NCBI GenBank assembly: GCA_008508345.1
Contig: QNGE01000118.1
Location: forward strand, 156,710 to 220,709
Direction of reading: 5' to 3'
Source of the DNA: Paragonimus westermani
Lineage: Eukaryota; Platyhelminthes; Trematoda; Plagiorchiida; Troglotrematidae
DNA length: 64,000 nt
Positions 24,790 through 37,586 of this stretch are shown in pieces. The position numbers were made by a program, and so were the translations under genes. The notes below the pieces were generated by a model. It did not search any database. It saw only the letters and a list, made by a program, of their open reading frames with translations, and was not told the DNA's origin. Positions within the stretch are counted from its first letter, which is position 1. The number at the start of each line of letters is the position of its first letter.

Positions 24790-27700
24790 CTGAAGGAGTT
24801 TTGAAAAGTAGCGTTTTGGATTGAATTGGTTTGCAAGTATGATAACTTAAGAGATGTAAAATGGACACACATTTTCAGACAACTTGTCTAGCGTTATCAG
24901 GCTGTTCGTTATAGTGAACTTTTGAGTGCGATCTCAATGCCAAAAACACCTGTATTTTCAGCGTGCATGTGATTATATTTAGGGATTCTAGTGTTTCACA
25001 TTTCAATTATGCCTAGCAATAGGTTTCACTTATATCTCCCAAAACTTCAGTATTGTCCAACCATTTAGGCTTTTATTTAACGGTTGTTTTTACTGGAAGC
25101 ATTGGGTGGAGACTACAATCATCTTTTCATTATTTACTTATATTTACTGGACTATGTGTGAAACTAACCATTTCAATTTTTTTCATATCGGACGAAGAGG
25201 TTTCAAATGTTGCAGAGAACACACATAGAAGCCCTGTCCATCAACTTGTTACGTTTTTGTTTACCCCACTGACGGAACCGACTGTTCACCTGTTTGCATT
25301 TGTCTCACCACAAATCAGAACGAGCACCACTGTAGAGCACGGACTTAACCTAGCTATTTATATAACCTCTATCAGTCACCTGATTACCACGCAATTCCTT
25401 ACATATAAAGCCAGTGCCGGATATTACTGGTCTTTTAGTTCGTAAGCAGCTGACTTATTTGCCTTGGTATCAATTATCCATCATAACCAGAATGTCAGGA
25501 GCTAAGAACATTTTTCAACACAGTTATGTTTTGAACTACTTTGAGCAAAACCAACAGTTTAGATATCTGGATCGCTCAGTCACCACCTCCACTTCACTTA
25601 TCAAAACTAATCTGAACACTCTCAAGTGCGTTTGCTGAATAAACGATTTTGTATTCCAACATGGCGAAATGTTTAAATATCATCGACTAGAGTTCACTAT
25701 ACATTTCACGTATCAGCTGCAGTTTAGTGACCGGATACTGCATGGTTTGCATTGACTGGATTCCTACTTAGATATTCAGAGATAGTACAGTTTTGTAGGT
25801 GGCTAGCCGAGTAAGCAATTGAATGGTAAACACAATGTTGAATAAAGAACCTGTAACGTATCAGTGCGTATTCTCAACGATGTACTCAATAAAAAATTAT
25901 TCTAAACCACCTTTGATGCTGTCCTATACCTCAGGAGTAGTCACTAGTGCAGGTAATTATAGTCGCTTGAGATAATTGTGAATTGGTTGGAAAAATCAGG
26001 AAAACTCACACACGTTGCTAGAATTCCTAGACACGAGGCGTGTCACTGTTCAGAGCTAAAATGATCATAAGGACCTGAGAGTGGCATTTGTGCTTGTCGA
26101 ATGATTTATGCGCTCTCAGTTTTTTCAGGTGGCTTTGGGTGAATTCGCCGGATGAGAAAGGATGTTTCACAAACTGTTATACAAGTACATACGAAATTTG
26201 AGATCAGATTGCAATAACCTCCATCGTTGATGACAGCAGCGCTTTGAAAAGCCGGAAGTTGACCAGTCACTCACCGCAGATTATCCGGAAAATTCCGTTC
26301 GAAGTTAACTGCCGACTAGTTCAAACCAGGTGAGAACTAACTGCACTGTAAATAGTTTTTTTGAACCATTGGGGAAAAAAATTGGTGCGGGAGGGCGTTT
26401 GATAATTCTTTTCGGAAATCACTTCGTGATTTTCTCAAGTTAACAGTAAGAGACTAGATAAACACAAAGTAGTGATAGAAATCAAGCTCAGCTATTCAAT
26501 ACATCAACCATAGAAATCCTATGAATTAAAGTATGATTTATCGTTCGAACTCAAAAAGTTGCGAGTGTCAAGTTAATTGGTTTTTGCCTTTGTTTGACAG
26601 ACGGATGATCCTAGGTGTCAGTTTTTTTTATACTCATTATTCTGCACATCATTCTACCGCATATTTGTGTACTTAAAAACAGAGAAATCCCATCTTAGCA
26701 ATATTTTCTCCAGTATGCTGAAAGGTGCCCCGCATTATATTTTGTGTCTGAAACGTCCTCGTCCGGTTTACTAAAACGTAGACAATATTCCCATTGTAGC
26801 CTAAAAAACAACGATGTGGTGCCTGCGTACCGCATGTAAAGGTTTCAACTAATGATGAGGGGATGAAATTCTTGTAACATGAATTGGATAGCATCTGCTC
26901 CTGATCGCAGCCGCATACCATTCTTGAGCAACACCTTCAGAAAAGAAGCACAATATATTAACTTTTGAAAGTAGCTTTCCCTAAAACACACTTCAGAGCA
27001 AAAGCTGTGGTTAGCCGACTGGAGGGGTTATTAATGTAGACCAATACTCCTCGCCGTTTGTGTGTTCATCTCTTTCAGTTTTGATGCAAATAGATCAGCG
27101 AACATTACACCCAAGAATGCGCCCAGCGATAACGCGTCTGATTTTAATATATACGTCAAATATTTAACCAAGCTGTTGCCTGTCGAAATCAGCTCTTCTT
27201 TCCAGTCTATATTATCTCGTGTATCTACTGTTATCAAATCCTAAAACGCCGTTGATCCCCTTGAGGTCTACACATTGGCCGCTCATCGTTGTTAACTTTC
27301 CGGACTATCTACACAGTGCCATCAAGGCAGGAAATACCGTGGCTTTGGGTTCAGAATCATCAAATCAAATGTATAAGTCTCAGTTGTACAGATTATCTAC
27401 TGGGGCTTAGCTTACTTCCCGTTTGAAAGACGAGTAATGGTTGCATTTTCCCTTGGTCAGCTTTCCAAATTAATTTATTCTGCAGTCGTTTGGATGCCCC
27501 AGTAAATCTATGGTGTGCTCATTTTAATAACGATTCATGGACGGCATCAGAACTGATCCATTCATCTGGAAACTATCCGTATATAATACACTGCACTCAG
27601 CACTTCCTTTTTATGATATGTTACACACATTTTTCCTCATAGCTCTAATAACACATTGTTCGACTGTATTTCCAGGTTTCGGTAAATTGGTGTCTTATTA

Positions 27701-30700
27701 AATGACATTGAGAAGCATGACGAATAACCTCACGTACAATCTGTTCTGCCTAATTCCTGTTGGATCACATTATACGCAAGGGTGCCTGTTGTGGCCTGAC
27801 AAAATCTTTTTGTCACGATTTGTGCGTGCATAATTATTTTAAGTTCACTTAAGGCGACTCAGCACTATCAATTGATAGGTCCACAAATTCACAGCTATGG
27901 TAAAACGAACTACAAACAGTGGACCGAATGTCTGCGAAGTGTCTAACGTCTTAGGGGCCAATGACTAGTTGAAACCCGGAAGTAGAGAACCGGACTTAAC
28001 AGCTGCTGTCACATAGCGAGTTACGACTAATCGCACAGACTCAAATATATGTACAGTACACCTAGCCGCTGCCGTCCAATGGGATATCCACTTTGTCACT
28101 ATTCGGGAAATTTGGTCTTTCTACAGTGCTTTTTCAGAAGTTCGCGGACCAGACGAAACGCAGCTGTGGAATGTGCCTTCGTGGCGAACAGTAAAAGCAC
28201 AGTTTCATTGGGGAAACCGACTCGCCGCTCACGCAACCTCCCTGATGTTTTACACAAGCGATTTGAATATGCCGATCAAAATATCTTGCCAACAGTTGAA
28301 TTAGACAGAATTTTCTGAACGATTGAAACCATTACCTGTAATGGATACCTATCGAAATTCCCGATCTTATTAAACCTGCTTAGCAGTATTTCAGACTGTT
28401 GGTAAGTAGTCAGTTCATGTTGAACAACACATACTGGATCACAGATTTCGCATTCAGAAAGATTTACAGGGTAGCCTCCGAAATTTTGATCACGCTGTGA
28501 TTGAGTGAAGTTGAGAGATAACAACTGTCTTCCACCGAGAGAAACGCATTAAATAACCATTACCCAAAAGCAAAGTGGTTGACCGTTCAGAGGTGATAAT
28601 CTGGTCGTACGTATTGTGAGGTCAGTGAAGCAATCCCCAACGCAGCTGCCTCAAAAGAGCATGGCTGGAGTTCCAGCCGTGGCAAAGATATGTATTGGTG
28701 ACGAGCTCTAACAAGAATTCAACTCGAATCTAGTGCATTTATTGGAATGGGTCGACTGAAAGGTCTATGATAATGCGGCAGCTGCGGTCAACTGCGAGTA
28801 ATGTTCAACTGGTAATTACTTCATTTTAACCGACGGAAATTTGCCAGAAACTTATTGTCACCCAGTGGGCAGTCTCATGCGATGCAAAGTGTATTGGCTA
28901 CCTAGGAGTCCAGTGTCTGCTTGAAAACCCCTAATAGTATAGTTTTGCAAAAGCATGTCGTCAAAACCTCCACCGCGTGTCACTGGTGTATCTGTGATGC
29001 GTTTTCGAACAAACCGTTGTCATCCTCAGACACTTAAGTAATTGCTGAGGCATTTGTTTTGTTGCTTACATAAAACTACGTCTTCCTTTAGAGCGAATTC
29101 ACGTAGTTCGTTTGTGTATTATTAAACGGTTTTTAACGCACTGTATAAAAATGCCACGGTTTCATTAGGGCTGATTAATTGAAGCCACACTTGAGACCAC
29201 AAGTTTATTCATCGCGTTCGTGTACCTCGGACTTTTGATGTTATATAAGATGTTATTTCTGCGCAGAAGGTTTCTGACTTGCCACTATCCACAGGTCTTC
29301 AATCATAGTTCAGTAAGACAACAAGTCACGGAATTACCCGAGAAAGCTGGGCATTATCGGACAACACGCAGCGAGAGAAGTTTGATAAAAATATCTCCTA
29401 AGGTTTGACACAGTTACACAGAGAGCACACAGCGCTGCTAGAGGTTTCTGCTTCCGATTATCACTAATCATGTAAAACCGTCCATGTATATGCGGTTTAC
29501 TTTCTACCGTATATATAAATTAACTCGGAAACTCCTTTTGCTAGAGTGCTCGAACAGATTTGTTGATAAATATGCTGGAAGACATGCCTCGAGGTTGTTT
29601 GAGGAATTCGCTCCGGAACACGCTACACAAATCGGACATAGACCTAATCGTGCAGTTACCAGGTAGCTAGGAATGATCCTGATGTTTTATGTTGTGAAAA
29701 GACGCATTCGCCCAATTAGCTCAAACAGGTGATATTGGTTCAAAGTGATTGTCAGCTCGTGAAAAAACGCAAACACTTCGTTTGTTGAAGTTGCCCAGAT
29801 AAGCTTCCTTGATAACGTGCTCATGAAAATGTTGGTCAAATATTCCTCCACCTCACCTTGACCAATCCTGCCAGGATTTAGGTTTTTGATCCATGCGAAA
29901 GTATGGATCAGTTAGGTCAGTATACAGTTTCGTTGTGTATAACCGTTACTACCATAGTACGCATGATGTCTGTAGAACACCGTAACAGGTTACCGAAGTT
30001 ATTGAATACATCCAGTATTATCAAACGCCCCAAAAGAGGAAGCATGATGATGCAGCTAGCTTGCCGAGAAGACAAGAGACAGAGTCGAGAGAAAAAAGTC
30101 CGGCAACCAGACCTCAAAGTGACATTTACCAGTAATTTAAACAGCCTGTGTTGCGCAACCAAAAGAGTGGAAGTTGTTCCCACTCAGCAAATACGACCAA
30201 GAATAATACGTAGCCAAATAATGTAGGCACGCTACACCGTGAGGATTAATTGACGTTTCAGAAAAGTTGGCGGAAAACGGCCCAGCGCTATTTTTATTAA
30301 GTAGTCGCAGTTTGATCAGCCGCAATGCTATTTGAAGTTTCTAATGTTTGATTGTAATTACTTTTCGCTCACCTGAAAACGTAGGCAAACTTAGCAACAT
30401 CTCCGGTTCACGATGAAACTTTTATAGTGAATTTTTCATTTCCGTCTAAATTTCACATAAATTATATGCTAGTTTTACAAAACTCAATACACCTAAAATT
30501 TTACTAGCAACCTGTGACCCTCAGATTGAAATGAACAACACATAAGCCTGCCTCATCTTTGAGACAAGAACAAAGAAGTATACTTTCAGTTCATTTAGTT
30601 TTTCGGGTGCAATGGTACACACATCTGAATCGTGCTTTAGTTTTGCTTTGAGGCTAGAAGCGTTCACGTGGAACTTTAATTTTGACTATTCAGACCTAGG

Positions 30701-31393
30701 TCGTTCCAGGAAATAGTGGTTTGTTCATTTCTTTCTGTAATTACATTTTAATAATGTAGAACAACCGTTAGGGCCTGCCAGTAGCGTCAATAGTGTTTCA
30801 GCTGGGATTAAGCGGGAGTTTTTATCCATCTGATAACAGTTCAACACATATTGATCGACTGAGTTCCGCAGCGCAAAGAAGCCACACAGTGGTCTGCAAA
30901 ATTCTACTGTGGCAACTTTGAAGTCATTGAAAGTGGCCAGCGTAAAGGACTGAGCATAATGGGGGCAGTTTTAACTTATGTAAACGTGCTTTTTCTCCAT
31001 TTCGGTGTCAAAAATAACATGTTGGTGGAATGTTTGTCATTCACCACCCACCTTCTGTACGACTGCACAGTAAAGTTGTCCAGACAACAGAGCGGTTATC
31101 GGAATAGAAAAATTAACGGACGTGTTGGTTCCTTAGTTGGAAGAGGCTAAATAATAGAACTGAGAAAATCGAAAAGTAATTAACAGCTGAAGATGACTTA
31201 GTTGGTTGCTTCCACTTTGGACGATCTCTGAGTAACGACGAAGTAAACGTCTATCCCACGTTCGTTTTCTAGCCTCAAGGCTGTTAGCATAATCGTCCGC
31301 TGTATAATATCCTTAGCTGCTATCCGATGTTCAGTCGACCGTACACTTCATCCTACTTTAGCCACGTCGATCAGTAATTAGCCACCGTTCCAC
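24790..31393 (-). other. Probable Eph intron, with a SINE-like copy
   Basis: Lies upstream of the ephrin-binding exon. Contains the SINE-like unit at 28616-28810 and open frames on both strands that I could not assign: 25053-25445 plus, 26673-26921 minus, and a segment at 27031-27244 that is open on both strands. If the exon at 31394-31503 is real, this is one intron of about 6.6 kb, similar in size to the proven ones. Confidence 0.45.
28616..28810 (+). repeat. SINE-like repeat, copy A
   Basis: Shares an ordered series of blocks with 62620-62822 in the same orientation: GTGAG(G/A)TCA(G/A)TGA, GGAGTTC, CCGTGGCAA, GACGAGCTCTAA, a TCGA(A/G)TCTA block, and an ending TTCAACT. Copy A has lost a few bases in the Pol III B box. 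The pair defines a tRNA-derived repeat family of about 200 bases with no coding capacity. It sits in the probable Eph intron. Confidence 0.75.
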
Positions 31394-31503
31394 CTTTGGA
31401 GTGAAATCACAAGTCATCTTGCTCAACAACGGGTCTCCCAAAGTTTTCCATTTTGTCTGTTTGTGACCATCAAGATGCAAATTCTCTGAAGAACTATTCA
31501 CTT
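31394..31503 (-). CDS. Candidate Eph exon: start of ephrin-binding domain
   Basis: A 110-base open segment with acceptor TTCAACTACAG and donor CCAAAG/GTGGAA on the minus strand, phase 1 in and 0 out. The outgoing phase fits the phase 0 start of the exon at 24789. It encodes ENLHLDGHKQTKWKTLGDP, which could correspond to the Eph beginning ....LLDS...Q.EL.W..YP. Joined to the next exon it gives 45 residues from LD to the first conserved cysteine, against about 40 in vertebrate Ephs. The match is weak at each residue and the usual YP..GW is not clear, so this is a lead. Confidence 0.28.
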
Positions 31504-33008
31504 CTGTAGTTGAATTTTTGTGAAAAATGAATTTTTTAGTTTGATATAAAAGGATTGAGGGATGGCTTTTCATTTTCACTGGCAGTAATTACTTCTGGCA
31601 ACAACGAACATGATCATGAAGTCTACTTCGTTGAAACCTTTTACCTCGTATTGTGCCTGCTCAGTATCCTTTGTGTAACCTCCAAAAAGAAGGCTGTTAT
31701 TTCCGTAAGAACCCTACAAATTCACAACGAATAGTTATGCCTATGCAAAAGTGTGGCCTAAAGAATGACTTGTAATATTACGAAAGTCACTCGTTAGATA
31801 TAATGATAGGAATAAGTAACACTTTTAGATACCTTCTGTGCCACAACATTTGCCTGTATGATCTCGATTATCATACGGTAACTGAGATAATCACATGGAA
31901 AGCGAGATATCTACGTAAGAAACATCCCAAGTAATTCTTATGTGAACATTTCATAAGCTATCTCAATTGTTGCGAATTCATTCGCTCAGGCTTGCGACAT
32001 CCAGCCGCTTAATCTTTGGCCTTAAAACATCTAACGTAGCTGCAAAAGGATTTTGGGAAGTGTTTTGTAAACAGCTGGCCAGAGTGAGCACTAGCTAAGC
32101 GGTAAAGAACTTCATCTACTAATTCGGTCTCCTCCACACTAAGCAAGCCAGAGAGTCGAATCCAGTAAAGTGTCCAGACCACCACTTACCGTCCATTAAT
32201 GAGTTGTACAGTCGATTCTCCGATGTGTGTGATGGTGGTATTACCCAAGTGTATCGAAACGGCTGTCCACCAGTTAGCTAATTGCCACTAGGAGCAACTA
32301 TATGTAAGCAATTCTACATGTATAAAAAATGTTTCGTTGAATGCCACAGCAACGCAGTTAAAACACATTTCAACAGAGTTTCTTCTTTAATGACGGGACT
32401 ACAGTTGCAACTTATTAGCTGTACAGTTGATCTGAAAAATTCTAACGGAGAAGTAAGTTTACCGACTAATACATTGTAAAGTTTTGGTCAGAGGTATCCT
32501 GAGAGCTCCAAGCTAACTCGTATGTGCGTGCTATGGAACCTTAAAACCACCGAATATCAACGTATCCAGTAATGCTGACAAGAAAACGGCAATTCTATTT
32601 GGAAATAATTCGAAAATGTCATGAGTACAAAGTAAAAATTTCACAAACCAACGTCAAATAGCAGTGCATTTTTGGAGTAGCTTATATGAAGATGACACAT
32701 TCCACTAATTTCATACTAATCTAAGTGATTACTTAGTAAGTATGTTCATTTGGTTAGCGCACAGCTTAGATCAAGAACGCGTTTGATAAGACAATGACAT
32801 TCTGTGGAGTATCAAAACAAGACTCTTTCAGACATCTTAGCATGTTTAGTGAGAAGTTGTTTTTAACTATATTCTTCCTAGAGAATGGATTGGACATTCT
32901 GAAGTAAATTGCTCATCTGTTCTGAAAAATCTATCATGTGAAGCGTGTAAAAAAGAAAAATCCGGATGGCAGTTGACAGTGTTAGCAACAACAAATTTTG
33001 TGATCCAC
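31504..33008. other. No clear gene; contains a tRNA-like unit
   Basis: Apart from the tRNA-like unit near 32.1 kb, I find no assignable coding segment. If the Eph exons at 31394 and 33009 are correct, this is an intron of 1,505 bases. Confidence 0.4.
32085..32170 (+). repeat. tRNA-like Pol III unit
   Basis: An A-box-like TAGCTAAGCGG (32092-32102) is followed about 50 bases later by a B-box-like GAGTCGAATCC (32153-32163). The spacing is that of a tRNA with a longer variable arm or a tRNA-derived SINE. I could not pair an acceptor stem. It does not share obvious sequence with the 28.6/62.6 kb family. Confidence 0.4.
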
Positions 33009-33066
33009 TGTCGCTAAAAGGAGGTGCTGCAAATACGATGGTAAAAACCCAACTAACAGATAACAT
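33009..33066 (-). CDS. Candidate first coding exon with signal peptide (possibly Eph)
   Basis: From an ATG at 33066 on the minus strand the frame reads MLSVSWVFTIVFAAPPFSD, a short N-terminus, a hydrophobic core and small residues suited to signal peptidase cleavage. A modest donor GACA/GTGGAT would end it in phase 1, matching the phase 1 start of the segment at 31503. Position, phase and sequence type would suit the start of the Eph gene. However, the donor is weak and a hydrophobic stretch of this size is common by chance. Confidence 0.17.
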
Positions 33067-34528
33067 CCAGAGCAACTTTTGGATTTTTTATTTAAGTGAG
33101 ATGGTGTCGGTTAATTTAAAAGACAACGTAATGGATCTGCCGTTTATGTCTGTTGATTCTTCCTTTGTTTCTGTGTATATTGGTCGTAGTACTCAGCGTT
33201 TGCGATAATACTTGTAAAGGATGATAGTTTCGACTTCATTCTGGCAAAATGCGCTACAGAAACTCATCCAATATGATCAAAGCGAATAACATTGTAGGGC
33301 AGGCAGAGACAAAGTGGGCGTTTTGTAACGTCTACACTATTCTGGTCACAAACTTTGGAAAAGTCAGCTGATGTGCATTTGAAATATTTGCTCGCAACTA
33401 ATGGGCAGCCACTCGCATTCAACCCATGAGACAGTCTACTGCTCCATTCCTCGCAACATTGTCAACAGTAATTTTGCAAAACTTGTCATTTGCGTCCACA
33501 ACCATAACGAATTCAAGTTTTTGTTCCATCCAATCGCTCTATCTGTGTCTCTGATTAATAACTTCCTTCATTTTTTTCTAATTCAACATATATTCACAAA
33601 ATATGTATTATACGTCATGTTATATGGATGTTATTAAATTATTATAATGTACATATTATATATACACATTTATAGTTAGGTGTATGTCTACTTAGATAAG
33701 TTTGTTGCAGGCAAAACTGAAGTTAAATTCTACATGATGTGATTTATACCATAATATTCGCTTGCTCTCAAGTCATTGATTTATGCTTTATTATGAAACA
33801 ATGTGCAGCGTCGAATAAAAAAACCTGTTCTAACAAGTAACCAGTGTTGAATGGTTCCGCCCTTGAATTAGTTTCTCGGAAGGTAGTTAGGACTAGAAAA
33901 ATGCCTTTTCTAAAAATAGTTTAGCTGCTCCTGTGCGTTATATGGACTACGACTGGTGGCGGTAATCGATCAACATTATAAATAGGAAGAAAAGTTGGTG
34001 GATGATAATTTATATATCCGTAGGCAAGTCATTATTGAACTAGATGGTCCTGAGGCCTGAGTGAGTAGGTTACACTTGAACACTGGAAAGATGAACAGTG
34101 CTGAATATAGAAATTTAACTGTTGGAACGAGTCAGCAATAAGGCAAGACAAACTACATGTATTTTGAATATTTTGAATTCAATGCAATAAAGATGCGTCA
34201 GTTTGCAAGAGGCGTAATATGAAAAGAACAGAAAAAGCTGACCCCGCTGTAATGTTAATCAACCGATTCGAGGTTAGTTTGCTTCCAGAGTTTCACATGA
34301 TCTACTTAATATCCCACCGTGTGTCTGGTTTGTAGCAGCCGAATACGTCGTATGTGACGGAATTGAATAGGCCAATTCTTTCACACTCTTATTGAAATAA
34401 AGTTATTTTGGTAGAACGGCTTAATTGTTTGCTTGCAGACAATTGCATCACTTTGACAGACTGAGAATAGCGTCCCACCTTCTGCCCATAACATGCCAAT
34501 CTAAAATGTACTGCTATGATACCACATT
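33067..34528. other. AT-rich stretch without a recognised gene
   Basis: Contains a very AT-rich part near 33590-33680 and plus-strand open frames at 33401-33637. No motif was found. If the gene models on either side hold, this is the space between the 3' end of one minus-strand gene and the 5' end of Eph. Confidence 0.4.
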
Positions 34529-34909
34529 ATGAAGACAGAACTGGTTCTTGGTAAAGCCGTGATAAATATCAAGAAAAGGATTATGCTTAACCTATCAAAT
34601 CCATTGCCGGACAGAGTGCGTGAACACCATCCTGCGTGGTTGAACAGTGGTGTGATTAAAACGGTTTCAAGCGCGATTATTTCTCACTTGACCGACTCCA
34701 ATCATTCTGTCAATAAGAAAGATGGTTTTCGGACTGTTTACCGAGTGCCAAGAAATCGATCAAAAATGGTGAGATTTCGCTTGTTGACCGTTTCCGAAGC
34801 CATAAGCATCCGACTGCGCAGTCCTGAACTCTGTGCTCAGAAGAAGTTCATGCGGACACTTAACCTCCCCTGGCTCACAATCAATCAAGCCCACGATTTT
34901 GAACAGTGA
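34529..34909 (+). mobile_element. Penelope-like element relic, end of GIY-YIG endonuclease
   Basis: An open frame of 126 codons. From about 34598 it reads DRVREHHPAWLNSG, SSAIISHLTDSNHSVNKKDG and RLLTVSEAISIRL, then SPELCAQKKFMRTLNLPW near the stop at 34909. This is the C-terminal half of a Penelope-like GIY-YIG domain, including the glutamate in VSEA and the typical LCxQK.F.RTLNLPW ending. The CIY/YIG core is not intact upstream, so it is 5' truncated. Residues differ from the relic at 72-610 (EHHPAWL here, EQVPKYI there), so the two come from different subfamilies. The preserved frame and natural stop suggest a younger insertion. Confidence 0.85.
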
Positions 34910-34988
34910 TTACGTAAATGATAGCAAACACCTCGTCCTTGACCTATATTGACCGTTTTTTGACTCACACTAGACACTGATTTCATAT

Positions 34989-35159
34989 TTATTGTGTTGT
35001 AATTAGCCTGATTATCAAACACAAAGTCATGATCACTATTCTGTCGTTCTCATGAATGCAAATTAAGTCGTCGTTTATAAGACCCTCTGAGCGCGGCAAG
35101 ATGATATCCTTAGAATTTCGTCCTGGACGACTCGCATCGAGAATAAGAAACAGGTGAAA
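34989..35159 (-). CDS. Candidate terminal exon of an unknown minus-strand gene
   Basis: After a CAG acceptor (GCCGTTCAAGGCAG) a 57-codon segment runs to a TAA, which overlaps an AATAAA. It starts FHLFLILDASRPGRNSKD and continues with DLICIHENDRIVIM, then a hydrophobic end. Phase 0 in, matching the exon at 36347-36529. No family recognised. The poly(A) signal touching the stop would leave a very short 3' UTR, which is unusual. Confidence 0.3.
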   Translation of the reverse strand, partial: FHLFLILDASRPGRNSKDIILPRSEGLINDDLICIHENDRIVIMTLCLIIRLITTQ

Positions 35160-36346
35160 CTGCCTTGAACGGCAATAACGTTTACAGTGGAACAAATACA
35201 CTTTGGAAACCAACCATTGAACAGTAAGATTTGTATGCAATACCCACTTAAAATAAAACATTTAGAGTTGGTCGTATTACGTTTTAAATGAGCGGCATTG
35301 AGCGTAAGGAAGCAAAAGCTAACATTGTACCTGTGGCCTACAAAATACTACACACAGCAATGGTGAGGCGATGTTTAGCTGGACTACAACATAGACAGTG
35401 TGACATTTGGTTATAGAGCATGGACATTTATCCGGCCAGAAAAATGTTTCCTTACACCTCGTCCTAGTTGATTCGTTCATCATTGCGCTCTCCTTGGAAC
35501 TGCTCTAAAGAAACTGTCAAGGTCAACGCTTTACCGGTTGAATATGAACATGTGGACACTGTAACAGAAGCCTGCATATTCATCGTTTGTGCCTGACTCT
35601 GTTTCACCATATGCTTCCCATTCATGATCAGTGTTTAAGATTTATTTCATGGCATCCACCTCTGCCATTCTTTGTCATAGGTTCTGTGTAGTCCTGAAAC
35701 AATCTGATACAAAAACAACGATGTTCATCTGTACAGACGATATTTGCAGTTATTCTGGTTGCTCGCTTCGCATGATACAAAACGTTCGTACAGCTCGATA
35801 CACCACATCAGCCGTGCACGTCGCTGTTTACAGACTAAGGTTGCATTTGGATGTACTGTGTATCTGTGCAACTGTGTTTTGTTCCCACATCTAATGTACT
35901 CCGATTGGTCTTACGTGAATTAACCGACGTTTATTTGTATGAAAATTTGCTTACCAAATTCAGGTAAACATATTCTTCAGCGAACACAGTCGCAATTTGT
36001 CTCATTGAAGTGCCAGCGAAGGTGGGTGAATTTATGGCTAACATATGCTTGTACAAAAGCAACAGGGTTTTGTTGTTTGCCTCTATTTCACACTACAACA
36101 GTCGCATCGCTACGCATACGTGCACTGCAGTAACACTTATTTAACGACCTTTTATATGAGCAACTACCTTCTGATGGGGACTACCTCATCTAGGTCTCGC
36201 AGGGCGTTCAGTAAGTTGTCGCATTACATACCTCTCACCTCCTTGTACCTTAATGCGCCCACAGTTTTGACAGCCATACCCTTCTCATAGCGGCTAACAA
36301 TTACTAATAAGTACAACTGAAGTTCTATTTACTACCACGATCATAC

Positions 36347-36529
36347 GCTATCCCGTTGTGTAAACAATAAGGGAGTGATGTTTGTCACGTGACACTTGTG
36401 ATATCCAGGCAGCTGAGTAGCACCGAAAAAGCTAGCACTGAACGGACGGATACAGAAATGTGGATGGTCATCATGTGAGCTTTTCCGAATTGACACAGAT
36501 TGCTTGCATCGTGCATCAGAAACATTAAA
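36347..36529 (-). CDS. Candidate exon, cysteine-bearing extracellular-like segment
   Basis: A 183-base segment with one of the best acceptors in the window (CCTGCTGCACCTCACCCTCCAG) and donor AGC/GTATGA, phase 0 in and out, giving 61 residues. It contains FNVSDARCKQSVSI, HPHFCIRPFSASF and GYHKCHVTNITPLL: three cysteines and two N-glycosylation sequons (NVS, NIT). This suits a secreted or surface protein. I do not recognise the domain. Confidence 0.35.
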
Positions 36530-37586
36530 CTGGAGGGTGAGGTGCAGCAGGCGAAAGAGAAACGACAGTGACACTAGCTCACTTTTGTGAGTATAATTGC
36601 CAGCGGTTCTTGACGAAGTTACGCAAACTTTGTCAAACGGATTGACAACGCGTAACTACCATATAATGCCAAAAGCAGTCTACTGCTTCAGAAGATGGTC
36701 ACCGAAATACCGAACAATCACACTATAGTCAGAGAAGTTTGATGCTTTGCAGTTTTCTAGAAAAACGTTCTCAATTTGCGTGCACACCCTGAACAAAATG
36801 TGGACGTATCAGCGACCTCTGTGGAAGCATGTGTATGTCATCTAAAATCTTAGTAAGGGATTCCGCAGGACAAGCTCTTTATTTCGCAATGAGTTTCCAA
36901 AACATTCTTTGTAATAAATGATACATTCTACAGGGAACTAGTCAGAACCGTAAACTGCAGAATTCGAGAAGGCAACATTGTTTTTAATATGTGAAAAAAA
37001 TATAATGTCTGTTTCGTTCGAAGCTCAAGAATCGGGCGTGAGTGTGCAAAGGATGGGGAGGATATTCACCATCTGTTTCACATTACTTGGCGACAGAATG
37101 AAAATGTTACATGGAAAGGTACCAAGTTTCTCAGAAGCTTTTTTCAATCGGCACATAATTTAAACTCAACGATATGGCACTCAGCTTCTAACCTTAGGTC
37201 CGGCCTTAAGTGTTGCGCCTTGGGACCATGCAGTCATTGCAATTTCTAAGCTGATAAGCGAGAAAAACTGTGTTACAACATGTAGCTGGGACAAGCCCGG
37301 TTGCATAAACCGGTGAAATAACAAAGCAGACGGATATACCAAAACATACCATTCACCTAAGAACTACGCGAGCACGATCATGCCACAATCTGTTACCTGC
37401 TTATGCTATTGAAAAAGACTTCATCCCATACCATCTGATGATGTTGTAACCGCTGTGAATCTAAGTGGAAAAAGTTGATGGCATTAGATAATCTTCAGAC
37501 GGTGGATCCTCGATGTAGTTTTAAACTTCACAATGGGAGCTGGAAGAGTACACGCTCTATATAATGCTGTTAGTTGCATCACTAAC

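Noticed and set aside
25053..25445. Plus-strand 130-codon frame with hydrophobic stretches
   Set aside because: Starts from a non-ATG codon, has no splice pair, and its hydrophobicity follows from T-rich sequence.
28130..28240. Minus-strand CFYCSPRRH string resembling a gag zinc knuckle
   Set aside because: The last cysteine of a CCHC knuckle is missing, the frame soon stops, and no other gag or reverse transcriptase sequence is nearby.
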